From Lachnospiraceae bacterium (GTDB lineage Bacteria; Bacillota; Clostridia; Lachnospirales; Lachnospiraceae): DNA of 64,000 bases. The stretch is taken from NCBI GenBank assembly GCA_017482205.1, contig JAFUNK010000013.1, positions 124,001-188,000 of the forward strand, in the 5' to 3' direction. Positions 1 to 8,321 of this stretch are shown here, one piece after another (within the stretch, counting starts at the first letter, position 1; every line of letters starts with the position of its first letter). The notes below the pieces were generated by a model. It did no database searches, was not told where the DNA came from, and saw nothing but the letters and a program-made list of their open reading frames with translations. A program made the translations under genes and the position numbers.

Positions 1-56
1 TACTGCGGCACTTCTTTTGACTGCATCATGCCATCAGATGAACATAACACTTATTC

Positions 57-779
57 TTAACTGGAATAGCTTTCCAAGAAATGATACAAACTTTCTTCGT
101 CCTCAATAAACATTCCCATGGACACCCTCGTCTGTATATATGACGGTAAAGATTCTGCTTCAATATTGGTATACATATAAAGCGTTTCTTCATCATCACA
201 GTATACCACAATTTTATTGTCTTCTACTTTTATAAAAAAGCTCTGTGTTGGTTCCACATAGGCATAGTGCATACGAACCACCACTCTGCTTGCGGAAAAA
301 GAACGTACTTCCAACCCTACAAAGCCTCTTTCCTGTTCTGATAAAGGCGGTGATATGGCATAAAGCTCCATTGCCGCAATAAATTCTTCACGGTTCATAC
401 CCAGATATTTCACCGGTACACTGATGCTGTTTTCTATCAGTGTATCCCTGCGGGTATCATACTCTTCTATGATGTATTCTGTATCGGCTGTAAGAATTTC
501 TTCTGATGCTGCAACAGCTACTGCATTACCCACCGGAAATTCTCCGTCAGCCCCCAGCACAGTATTTTCTAAAGACTGTTCATCTGCCATATCCGATGTA
601 TGCCATGGACTCGCACTCACCTCAGGTGTCGCTGTATTTTCAACAGACTGCACAATCTCTTCTTTTACTTCTCTGCCCGGATAAAAATATCTGTCCAGTA
701 CAATTCCTGTATACATACCTATTACCAGCATAATAGCCGGATAAAGCAAAAACAAACTGATACCTTTTACAAATTTCAT
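57..779 (-). CDS. BofC-like membrane-anchored protein
   Basis: A 240-residue protein with one N-terminal hydrophobic segment (about residues 7-28), then a low-complexity acidic spacer and a folded C-terminal half. The last ~70 residues (QSFFIKVEDNKIVVYCDD through EDEESLYHFLESY) look like the C-terminal domain of BofC, the forespore protein that restrains SpoIVB signalling in Bacillus. That assignment is by eye. The anchor would place the domain outside the membrane or in the intermembrane space of a sporangium. The ATG at 779 has a strong AGGAGG five bases upstream (781-790 region). It lies 77 bp downstream of the flippase gene and may be cotranscribed with it. It could also be an unrelated lineage-specific protein. 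Confidence 0.6.
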   Translation of the reverse strand: MKFVKGISLFLLYPAIMLVIGMYTGIVLDRYFYPGREVKEEIVQSVENTATPEVSASPWHTSDMADEQSLENTVLGADGEFPVGNAVAVAASEEILTADTEYIIEEYDTRRDTLIENSISVPVKYLGMNREEFIAAMELYAISPPLSEQERGFVGLEVRSFSASRVVVRMHYAYVEPTQSFFIKVEDNKIVVYCDDEETLYMYTNIEAESLPSYIQTRVSMGMFIEDEESLYHFLESYSS

Positions 780-856
780 ATTACCTCCTGTGCATAAATG
801 CCGGATTTTTCTTTTTGTTATCAGTATCAGCTTATCTTTTGTTTTTATTCACTTTT

Positions 857-2464
857 TTAAAAAAGATGTAAAATCTTTCCTATTTTTCCTATAATGCTTC
901 CACCGGGAAGTGTATACAAATCTTTCTCCTTAATACACTTAAACACTAAAATCAGTACCAGATACATGATACCGCCTGCCAGTGCACCCACCACAAAGGT
1001 TGCAATTTCTCCCAATGAAGTAGCCAACGCCTTGTGCAGCATAAACACACCCAATCCTGTAATGCCTGCCGCCAGTGCCGGAAGTCCCACAGCATTCAGC
1101 CATGGCAGATTGGTACGCAATAACCACAACAGAAAAGCTCCGTTCCAAACACAAAATACACAGGCAAAAACCAAAAGTGCATACACCATTATCAAAATAC
1201 CACCGTTTGCTGCTTTTAAGCCAACTGCCATTATTATCACAAAGAGAGCAAAAGAAACAGCTGCGCCTGCAAGTGCAGTCAATGTTTTCCCCATTCCGCG
1301 CAGTATATGGAACAGGAAAACTGCCAATGGTAAAAATATCATCAAAGGCGAACCTACCTGCAGGCAGGTTACTGCTGCTTTCATATTTCCTTTACCGAAT
1401 AACAACTGTATAATACCGGGGGCAAATACCAGACAAATTATAGCCATATATGCCGTGAACATAAAAATGCCCTGCAAGCCGCCTGCCAGATAATTTCTGG
1501 CGGTCTTGTATTCTTCTCTTTTTATAAAATAAGTAATATTGTTTTCCACTCCCGCACAAAGAATAATTGCAAGAGAAACTACAATCCCTATCACAATCAG
1601 ACTCTTTGCATAAAGACTGCCGATATCAGCCAAGACCGTTATATTGCCGGCAGATTTTTTTGCCAGAAAACCAATTCCACATGTCATCGGAAGTCTTAAC
1701 AAAAGTCTGGTTGCCGCTACCGGTACAAAGGCAACCAACAGCATCCGCAATACTTCTATACCATCCTCGGTTAACCGCATACCTTCCCGTTTCTTTTTCC
1801 AGATGCGTCTGCCTGCTCCAAAATACATTAAAAGTAAGAATGCCAATGCAAAAACAAGAGCTATGGGGAACCCGATTGCTGCTCCTGCTGCACCATACAT
1901 GGACGCAAACTTTTCATTCTGTAACAATGCCGCTGCTTTATTTCCATAGCCGTAAAGCATTTCGCTAAACAACATAACAAAAAAGAGCCCGAACACTTCC
2001 GTCAGTATGCCGGAAATAATGGTGGGCATGGCTGTTCCCAGTCCCTGAAAGCATCCCTGCAAAACAGCACATACTGCCTGTAAAAAGAATGCCGGTGCCA
2101 GAATTTTCAGTGCCAGTGCCGCTTCCGGCAGATGAAGCACCTTGTCCATAATAAAACCTGACATTGCAAACAATAAAACACTGCCAATAATGCCGGTTAC
2201 CACACTATATCCCAATGCGGCTTTCATTACCTTATCCGCATTTTTATACTGTCCCTTGCTCATGCGGCTTCTAAGCATTTTCGCTACACAATCGGGCAGA
2301 CTTTCCGATAAGAACACCTGCAACAGCAAAAACACCTCCAACGCTGCGGCAAAATAAACGATGCCCAGTTCTCCAATCATATTTGCCAGTAAAATAATGG
2401 TTATGTAACGAATCATGCCGGCAGCTGTCTTTAACTGCCTCTTTCTGACATCCATCTGGTTCAT
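857..2464 (-). CDS. SpoVB/MurJ-like polysaccharide flippase
   Basis: An integral membrane protein of about 535 residues with 12-14 hydrophobic segments. It has the organisation of the MOP exporter superfamily (MATE, MurJ, SpoVB, Wzx). Members flip lipid-linked sugar intermediates; SpoVB acts in spore cortex formation and MurJ on lipid II. The substrate cannot be read from the sequence. The frame is open from a TTG at 2476, but GAGAGG four bases before the ATG at 2464 makes that the likelier start. It follows ybeY by about 20 bp and so sits at the end of the yqfC-yqfD-phoH-pgpH-ybeY block. The sporulation setting supports a SpoVB-type role, but this is inference. Confidence 0.75.
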   Translation of the reverse strand: MNQMDVRKRQLKTAAGMIRYITIILLANMIGELGIVYFAAALEVFLLLQVFLSESLPDCVAKMLRSRMSKGQYKNADKVMKAALGYSVVTGIIGSVLLFAMSGFIMDKVLHLPEAALALKILAPAFFLQAVCAVLQGCFQGLGTAMPTIISGILTEVFGLFFVMLFSEMLYGYGNKAAALLQNEKFASMYGAAGAAIGFPIALVFALAFLLLMYFGAGRRIWKKKREGMRLTEDGIEVLRMLLVAFVPVAATRLLLRLPMTCGIGFLAKKSAGNITVLADIGSLYAKSLIVIGIVVSLAIILCAGVENNITYFIKREEYKTARNYLAGGLQGIFMFTAYMAIICLVFAPGIIQLLFGKGNMKAAVTCLQVGSPLMIFLPLAVFLFHILRGMGKTLTALAGAAVSFALFVIIMAVGLKAANGGILIMVYALLVFACVFCVWNGAFLLWLLRTNLPWLNAVGLPALAAGITGLGVFMLHKALATSLGEIATFVVGALAGGIMYLVLILVFKCIKEKDLYTLPGGSIIGKIGKILHLF

Positions 2465-2485
2465 ACTGCCTCTCAATCTGCCGTT

Positions 2486-2992
2486 TTATTCGGCTTCTCT
2501 GGTAATTCCAAGTCTTTTCAGTGCCTCTTCCTGTTTTGCTTCCATTACCTTTGCTTCCTCTTCCTCCATATGGTCATATCCGCAAAGATGGAGCATACTG
2601 TGGGCAACCAAAAAAGCAAACTCTCTTTTTTCGGAATGTCCGTAGCTTTCTGCCTGCTCCTTTACCTTGTCCACCGAAATAATAATATCGCCCAAAATCA
2701 GTTCGCCGCTGTCAGGATCAAAATAATCTGCCTCCTGTTCTTCTAAATCAGAAAAATCCGCCGGCTCTTCATAATCTACATTTGGGAATGACAATACATC
2801 CGTCGCCCGGTCTATCTCGCGAAACTGGGCATTGTAGGTGCGGATGCCTTCATTATCCGTAAGCAACAGGTTAATCTGGACCTCATAAGGACAGCCTTCC
2901 TGCTCTAAAACGGTTTCTATTACACTGTCCGCCACTTCCTTTACATCAAAGGAAAAGCTTACCTCTGTTTCATTTTCAACGTAAGAAGTCAT
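2486..2992 (-). CDS. ybeY: rRNA maturation endoribonuclease YbeY
   Basis: A 168-residue metal-dependent endoribonuclease needed for 16S rRNA 3'-end maturation and ribosome quality control in the cytoplasm. The family zinc-binding motif HxxxHxxGxDH is intact, with His131, His135 and Asp140-His141 (HSMLHLCGYDH). The central ILGDIIIS segment is also typical. The start overlaps the end of the PgpH-like gene by 17 bp, which suggests translational coupling. The order phoH, pgpH, ybeY is the one found in Bacillus and Clostridia. Length is normal for the family. Confidence 0.96.
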   Translation of the reverse strand: MTSYVENETEVSFSFDVKEVADSVIETVLEQEGCPYEVQINLLLTDNEGIRTYNAQFREIDRATDVLSFPNVDYEEPADFSDLEEQEADYFDPDSGELILGDIIISVDKVKEQAESYGHSEKREFAFLVAHSMLHLCGYDHMEEEEAKVMEAKQEEALKRLGITREAE

Positions 2993-4172
2993 AATACAGT
3001 TTTTCCTCCTTAAACAACTTCTGCATCGCAGTTATTTCAGCCATGGTAATATCACTATCATTTAAAATTTTTGTTTCCAGCTTTTTCTTAAATACCGCAT
3101 CAATAATCTGGTCGTAATCCATTTCCTGCTTGCGGGCCAGAAAATAAAGAATGGTAGAAATTACCGCATTGGACATAATCAGTACCGCTGTTTCCTTTTG
3201 CTTCTTGGCGGTATCCTTATCCACATATTCTTTCAGTATTTCCAATGCCTTTGGCGGGAAAGCATAGCCTTCTATTTTTTCCTGTAACTTCTCCCATGTA
3301 TTCTCTTCCAAAAGGACACCTATTCTGTGATAATATCCTACCGTTTTGGCAGCCTCCGCATCCAGTGAAAGTTTCTTTGCAATTCTCTCGCAGAAATATG
3401 CCGTATGCATTGCCAGATAATATTCATCTTTGGAATGTTCTTTTAACTCTATAAAAAGCGGACATTCCGGGTCATTGATTTCCATGTACTTGTCCCTGTA
3501 TAAATATATGACCGTAGAATAAAAGACCTTTAAAATAATCAACAGTAATATCAGACTGATAATCAGATTCATAAAAGGAATTAAAAACAACTCCCACTTT
3601 AAGGTTTCATTGGCATACAGCACCACCGTAGCGGTTTCTGCCGTCAATAAAAACAATAAGGACACTGTCAGAGGCACTCCTATTTTGTAAGTATCACTTA
3701 AGCCCCTAAACAAAATTGCTCCCAGCAAACCGCAAACAAAGTACATGGTAAAAATTTCCATACCGCTTCCGGAAAGTAATACGGATACGGTCAGGAACAA
3801 CGTACCTGCCGCTATTCCCACCAAAGTATTAGAAAAGAGGCTTAATGCTATAAATATCACCAAAAAAGGCCAGCCTGCACCAGGTAAAAATCCGCAGGCA
3901 ACCGCTACTACCAGACATACTATGTAAAGCACCAGAAATCGGAGACCGTGGGTCCCATTATCATACTCATAGCTTTTATTTTCACGGGTCTGCGCCATCA
4001 AAAGAAGCACCAAAAAGCTTCCCATGCCCGTCAACACCGTATTGCGTATAATATCTACCACGGCATAGTCCTTTACATAGCTGAAAAAGCACGTCAAAAG
4101 GACAGTTATGCCAAACATAACTGCCGATATCAGTATGGTATATTGTTTCTTCTGCTTATTATCTTCTGCCAT
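2976..4172 (-). CDS. Truncated PgpH-like membrane HD-domain protein, probably inactive
   Basis: About 398 residues from the ATG at 4172; an in-frame GTG at 4199 is possible, but an AAGGA upstream favours the ATG. Six or seven membrane segments fill residues 12-228, followed by a cytoplasmic HD-like domain. Position between phoH and ybeY identifies it as the PgpH (YqfF) locus, whose product is a c-di-AMP phosphodiesterase of about 700 residues. Two things are odd. The large extracytoplasmic 7TMR-HDED sensor region is missing. The catalytic HD motif reads YYHRIG (His282-Arg283) where active enzymes have HD, and the later metal-binding histidines are not evident. One upstream His (H256) remains. 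It is probably a non-catalytic or retasked paralog. It overlaps phoH by 14 bp and ybeY by 17 bp. Confidence 0.8.
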   Translation of the reverse strand: MAEDNKQKKQYTILISAVMFGITVLLTCFFSYVKDYAVVDIIRNTVLTGMGSFLVLLLMAQTRENKSYEYDNGTHGLRFLVLYIVCLVVAVACGFLPGAGWPFLVIFIALSLFSNTLVGIAAGTLFLTVSVLLSGSGMEIFTMYFVCGLLGAILFRGLSDTYKIGVPLTVSLLFLLTAETATVVLYANETLKWELFLIPFMNLIISLILLLIILKVFYSTVIYLYRDKYMEINDPECPLFIELKEHSKDEYYLAMHTAYFCERIAKKLSLDAEAAKTVGYYHRIGVLLEENTWEKLQEKIEGYAFPPKALEILKEYVDKDTAKKQKETAVLIMSNAVISTILYFLARKQEMDYDQIIDAVFKKKLETKILNDSDITMAEITAMQKLFKEEKLYYDFLR

Positions 4173-5172
4173 TTTTGCGATTGTCCTTATTTCTTGCACG
4201 CTCTAAGACGTGTTTTTCTTTTGCTTCGTAATCATCATATGCCTTTACAATCTTCTGTACCAGAGGATGTCTTACTACGTCCTTGTTGGTCAGATTACAA
4301 AAGGCAATGTCTTCGATGTTTTTCAACACTCTTGTTGCCACATCCAGTCCAGACTGGGTTCCCTGCGGTAAATCCTTCTGGGAAGCATCACCGGTTACGA
4401 TTACTTTGGAACCGAAACCGATTCTGGTTAAAAACATCTTCATCTGGGCGGGTGTGGTATTTTGCGCCTCGTCTAAAATAATATAAGCATTATCTAAGGT
4501 ACGTCCTCTCATATAGGCTAAGGGTGCTACCTCTATCAAACCTTTTTCCATATTTTTGGCAAAGCTTTCCGCTCCCATAATCTGATACAGGGCATCATAT
4601 AAGGGACGTAAATACGGGTCGACCTTGCTTTGTAAATCTCCGGGTAAAAATCCCAGTTTTTCACCTGCTTCAATAGCCGGACGTGTCAGAATAATACGGC
4701 TGACTTCATCTCTTTTGAAAGCGGTAATTGCCATTGCCATGGCAAGATAGGTCTTACCTGTACCGGCAGGTCCCAATCCGAATACAATCATATTGTTACG
4801 GATAGCTTCCACATACTGCTTCTGTCCCAAGGTTTTGGGCTTTATGGGTTTGCCGCTAATGGTATGGCAAATCAGTTCCTTATCTATTTCTACAAGACTT
4901 TCTTCGTTTTCTTCCTGTCCTAAAGTAATTGCGTAATCCACTTTCTGCTCCTCTATGTCGTCACCTCTTTTAGAAACTTCCAACAACTGGGATAAAATGT
5001 TTACACACTTTTTCACATTTGCCTCTTCGCCCGTTACTTTGATGGCACCGTTGCGGTCCACTATGGTAACATTAAAATCCGTTTCCAGTTTGTTTATATA
5101 TCTGTCGTTCTGCCCGAATATTTTCTGCATGTGTTCTGCAGGCATATCCATAGTGTAAGTTGTCACACTCAT
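4159..5172 (-). CDS. phoH: PhoH family ATPase with KH-like N-terminus
   Basis: A 337-residue P-loop protein. An N-terminal KH-like RNA-binding segment (about residues 15-65, around the VTGEEANVKKCVNIL helix) precedes the PhoH ATPase domain. Walker A is GPAGTGKT at 134-141 and Walker B is IILDEAQN at 231-238. The family is tied to RNA metabolism and often paired with YbeY; its exact reaction is not settled. It sits between yqfD and the PgpH-like gene, overlapping the latter by 14 bp. A GGAGAG lies upstream of the ATG. Length and motifs are complete. Confidence 0.93.
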   Translation of the reverse strand: MSVTTYTMDMPAEHMQKIFGQNDRYINKLETDFNVTIVDRNGAIKVTGEEANVKKCVNILSQLLEVSKRGDDIEEQKVDYAITLGQEENEESLVEIDKELICHTISGKPIKPKTLGQKQYVEAIRNNMIVFGLGPAGTGKTYLAMAMAITAFKRDEVSRIILTRPAIEAGEKLGFLPGDLQSKVDPYLRPLYDALYQIMGAESFAKNMEKGLIEVAPLAYMRGRTLDNAYIILDEAQNTTPAQMKMFLTRIGFGSKVIVTGDASQKDLPQGTQSGLDVATRVLKNIEDIAFCNLTNKDVVRHPLVQKIVKAYDDYEAKEKHVLERARNKDNRKNGRR

Positions 5173-5218
5173 CTATATCATTCTCTCCATTTTTAATCTA
5201 AGCGTATATCATGTATTA

Positions 5219-6454
5219 TTATTCACCATTTGCAGCTTCACTTTCTGTGGGTAAAGCAGCAGGTGCTGTTTCCGTAATCGGCACTGTTTTTCCGGTCTTT
5301 TCTTTGACCTTTAATTCTCCCTGCAAAATCCACATAGAACTTCCAGTATCTATTTTAACATTTTTTTCAATAATTTGTACCCCTTTTTCCTCTAAATCTG
5401 CAATAAATGCAGAATATTTTTCCGAAAGCAGCTTTTCAGCCTCTGAAAGTGTATATTCGCACTCCGTATTCTGGTATTCCCTGCGGGTGTAAGTACCGAA
5501 AGCAATGGGTAATTCAAGTCCTTTTAAAGGTGATAACTGACTGAAATTTGTTACCGTATCCAAATACAAAAACTCCGTATTGCCGCCGAAAATAAATTCC
5601 TTTCCGCCAACCTCTACATAATATTGTTTCTCTTCCCTGCCTGTATATACCTTTTTTATGTAAGTAAAGGGTAATTCTATACACACCGGCTCCATCCGTT
5701 CCAGATAAATGTCTGCATCGGCACGGGTATACTGGTAACTCCGCACCGTTCCGTCCTCATTATATACCGGTACACTGCCCGAAACCAACAATGTTCCTGT
5801 CTCTACGGTATCTCCGATTTTTACCTGCGGCACACCGCTTCGGACTATCATTTCCACAATAACACCGGCTTCCTCTGCGTACAAATCCGCAATCTCCGTT
5901 TCCTGAACCGGCGACAATATGGCATCGTTTTCCTTCACGGATATAATCAGCTCCGTACCGGATAATTTTGCCGAGGTCCACGTGATTTCTCCAAATTCCT
6001 TACGGATATCCTTTTCCAACTGTTCAATATCTATTTTACTGCTTTTAATTCCTACATAAACGCCCTGTTCTTCAAGGAACTCAGAAAACATATCCTCTGT
6101 AATGGCCAGATTTCCTTCAATGGTAATTTCCCAAACATATAAAGAGGACCAATACCAGAAAAAACAGGCCAGTAAAAGCCCTGCAATAAAGACTTTCTTT
6201 TCCAATATCTTCGGTAACAAAAAGGGTAGTCCGCATCTTTTCAGAATGACTACCCTTACCTTTGTCTTTCGTGCAATTTCTTTCAGCTTTCTAAAACCTG
6301 AAAGACTAATACTCATATAATAAATATCACCGTCTCTGTTTATGTCCCACAACAGAATATTTTTATTACTGCATAAGTTCAAGAATCGCTCCGGTGCAAA
6401 GCCCCAGACCTTAATCTGTACAAATCCGCGCAAAAATTTCAGTATTCCAATCAC
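5219..6454 (-). CDS. yqfD: Sporulation protein YqfD
   Basis: A 411-residue membrane protein of the YqfD family, expressed in the mother cell during sporulation in Bacillus. An N-terminal ~80-residue domain precedes one strong membrane segment (about residues 90-108). A long extracytoplasmic part follows, with POTRA-like alternation and two VxIGDTV-type patches. The start codon appears to be GTG, with AAGGAG upstream. yqfC lies 12 bp upstream and phoH follows, as in the canonical cluster. YqfC and YqfD are thought to act together at the engulfing forespore membrane; biochemical activity is unknown. Confidence 0.92.
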   Translation of the reverse strand: MIGILKFLRGFVQIKVWGFAPERFLNLCSNKNILLWDINRDGDIYYMSISLSGFRKLKEIARKTKVRVVILKRCGLPFLLPKILEKKVFIAGLLLACFFWYWSSLYVWEITIEGNLAITEDMFSEFLEEQGVYVGIKSSKIDIEQLEKDIRKEFGEITWTSAKLSGTELIISVKENDAILSPVQETEIADLYAEEAGVIVEMIVRSGVPQVKIGDTVETGTLLVSGSVPVYNEDGTVRSYQYTRADADIYLERMEPVCIELPFTYIKKVYTGREEKQYYVEVGGKEFIFGGNTEFLYLDTVTNFSQLSPLKGLELPIAFGTYTRREYQNTECEYTLSEAEKLLSEKYSAFIADLEEKGVQIIEKNVKIDTGSSMWILQGELKVKEKTGKTVPITETAPAALPTESEAANGE

Positions 6455-6466
6455 AGATACCGCTCC

Positions 6467-6799
6467 TTATCCGAATATTACACTTGCAATGCGTCCACTG
6501 ATTTTCATATCTTCATTGGTATAATATTCTATCACAAGGTTCGTGCCCTCAAAGCGTACCTGACCGTTCTTTGTCTGCAACAAAATACAGGTATCCGTAT
6601 ACTCCAAAATCCCCCTGTAATTTTCAATAAAGGCTTCTCTGTTTCCGGTCATGGAAAGCATAAATGCCCCCATCATCATATCCTTGGGGAGTTTTAAGGA
6701 TTCTACAAGCAGTTCTTTTCTGGATTCTTTAGCAGTCAATGATTCTTTAACAGTTCTTGACTCTTTCGTACCGGGATAAAATTTTACTTTCTTTTTCAT
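6467..6799 (-). CDS. yqfC: Sporulation protein YqfC (YabP/YqfC family)
   Basis: A 110-residue small protein whose second half (LPKDMMMGAFMLSM, IENYRGILEYTD, EGTNLVIEYYTNEDMKISG) matches the YabP/YqfC family of mother-cell sporulation proteins. The first 30 residues are unusual: a roughly six-residue unit repeats three times (KESRTV, KESLTA, KESRKE), mirrored by an imperfect 18-bp DNA repeat near 6715-6770. I see no clear Shine-Dalgarno before the ATG at 6799. The 113 bp upstream hold no gene and presumably the operon promoter; I could not pick a convincing sigma-E site. Confidence 0.88.
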   Translation of the reverse strand: MKKKVKFYPGTKESRTVKESLTAKESRKELLVESLKLPKDMMMGAFMLSMTGNREAFIENYRGILEYTDTCILLQTKNGQVRFEGTNLVIEYYTNEDMKISGRIASVIFG

Positions 6800-6912
6800 A
6801 GTATACTATATTCAAGTGTGCATTCCCTGATACCTGTTATTTTTCTTTTGTAGGACATTCTTAACAAACATCACCTGTTCGGAGATAATAGTCCGCAATC
6901 TTAATTTAAAGA

Positions 6913-8217
6913 CTACCGTACAATTCCCTTGATAAAGGGCGTCATCATGGGCGGTTTCTCTGTAATACAGTATGCCTTTTCCAGCCTATCCATAGCAGTT
7001 TCCAGTTTCACTTCATCATTGGCATAGAGAACTGCCAATACATCTCCTGTTTTTACGGCATCTCCTTTTTTCTTTTGTAACACAATACCCACGGATAAAT
7101 CAATTTCACTTTCCTTGGTCTCTCTGCCGCCTCCTAAAATAAGGGAACATATCCCCACCTCATCACAGGTAATGCCACTGATATAGCCGTCTTTGTCTGC
7201 AAGAAGTTCTTTTTTGAAAGAAGCCCTGGGTAACAGGGATGTATCATATACTGCCGCTGCATCGCCTCCCTGGGCTTCTACAAATGCAGCCAGCTTACGT
7301 AATGCACTGCCGTCAGTGATTGTCTGCTCTAATTTTTCTCTGGCTTCGGTTTCAGTCTCTGCCGCACCGCCTGCCAGTAACATTTGTGTACCAAGGGTCA
7401 GACAAAGCTCATAAAAATCCGCCGGTCCGTTACCTTTTAAGGTATCAATTGCCTCTTTGACCTCTAAGGCATTTCCCACCGCGTATCCTAACGGCTGATC
7501 CATATCCGTGACTACTGCAACACACTTTTTACCGGCACCTTTGCCGATTTTAACCATTTCTTCGGCTAACAGAAAGGCATCGCTTTCCTTTTTCATAAAA
7601 GCACCGCTTCCTGTTTTCACATCCAATACAATGGCATCTGCTCCTGCAGCCAGTTTTTTACTCATAATGGAGCTGGCAATCAAAGACATATTGTCCACCG
7701 TAGCCGTTACGTCTCTTAACGCATAAAGTTTTTTGTCCGCGGGTGCCAGATTGGCAGTCTGTCCCATAATGGCAATACCGATTTGATTCACATTTTGTAC
7801 AAAGGTATCCGTATCAATTTCTGTAGAAAAGCCCGCAAAACTCTCCAATTTATCAATAGTGCCACCGGTGTGTCCCAAGCCTCTGCCACTCATTTTGGCT
7901 ACGGGAATACCACATGCCGCTACCATTGGGGTCAGGGTAAGAGAGGTTTTATCGCCTACTCCGCCTGTAGAATGTTTATCTACCTTCACTCCCTTTATGG
8001 CACTTAAATCCAGTACTTCACCACTGTCACGCATTGCCATGGTAAGGGCTAGGGTTTCTGCCTCATTCATACCCTTAAAGTAAACTGCCATCATCAGCGC
8101 AGACATCTGGTAATCGGGAATGTTTCCTTCGGTATACCCTTTTACCATAAAGTCAATTTCTTCTTCGGTAAGGACTCCGCCGTTTCTCTTTTTCAGAATC
8201 AAATCATACATTCTCAT
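6913..8217 (-). CDS. pdp: Pyrimidine-nucleoside phosphorylase
   Basis: A 434-residue enzyme that phosphorolyses thymidine, deoxyuridine and uridine to the free base and (deoxy)ribose 1-phosphate for salvage. The glycosyltransferase family signature is intact (SGRGLGHTGGTID from residue 110), as is the phosphate-binding KHSTGGVGDKTS stretch (81-92). The C-terminal domain (KKKGDAVKTGDVLAVLYAND) is biotinyl-like. The start has GGAGGG six bases upstream. Thymidine-specific DeoA is related, but length and the firmicute setting favour the broad-specificity Pdp type. It stands alone, with 104 bp to the ABC permease gene upstream. Confidence 0.93.
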   Translation of the reverse strand: MRMYDLILKKRNGGVLTEEEIDFMVKGYTEGNIPDYQMSALMMAVYFKGMNEAETLALTMAMRDSGEVLDLSAIKGVKVDKHSTGGVGDKTSLTLTPMVAACGIPVAKMSGRGLGHTGGTIDKLESFAGFSTEIDTDTFVQNVNQIGIAIMGQTANLAPADKKLYALRDVTATVDNMSLIASSIMSKKLAAGADAIVLDVKTGSGAFMKKESDAFLLAEEMVKIGKGAGKKCVAVVTDMDQPLGYAVGNALEVKEAIDTLKGNGPADFYELCLTLGTQMLLAGGAAETETEAREKLEQTITDGSALRKLAAFVEAQGGDAAAVYDTSLLPRASFKKELLADKDGYISGITCDEVGICSLILGGGRETKESEIDLSVGIVLQKKKGDAVKTGDVLAVLYANDEVKLETAMDRLEKAYCITEKPPMMTPFIKGIVR

Positions 8218-8321
8218 AGCTTTCCCTCCAAAATCCTTCTCATTTAAGACATCACACCTAATATTTCAAAAGACTATTGCTAAAAGTCATCGTCAATGTC
8301 CCTTTCCCAAACTCTTTTCTC

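Noticed and set aside
1..33. Possible start of another minus-strand gene running off the left edge (ATGATGCAG at 25-33)
   Set aside because: Only about 10 codons are inside the window and the ribosome site is weak, so no product can be supported.
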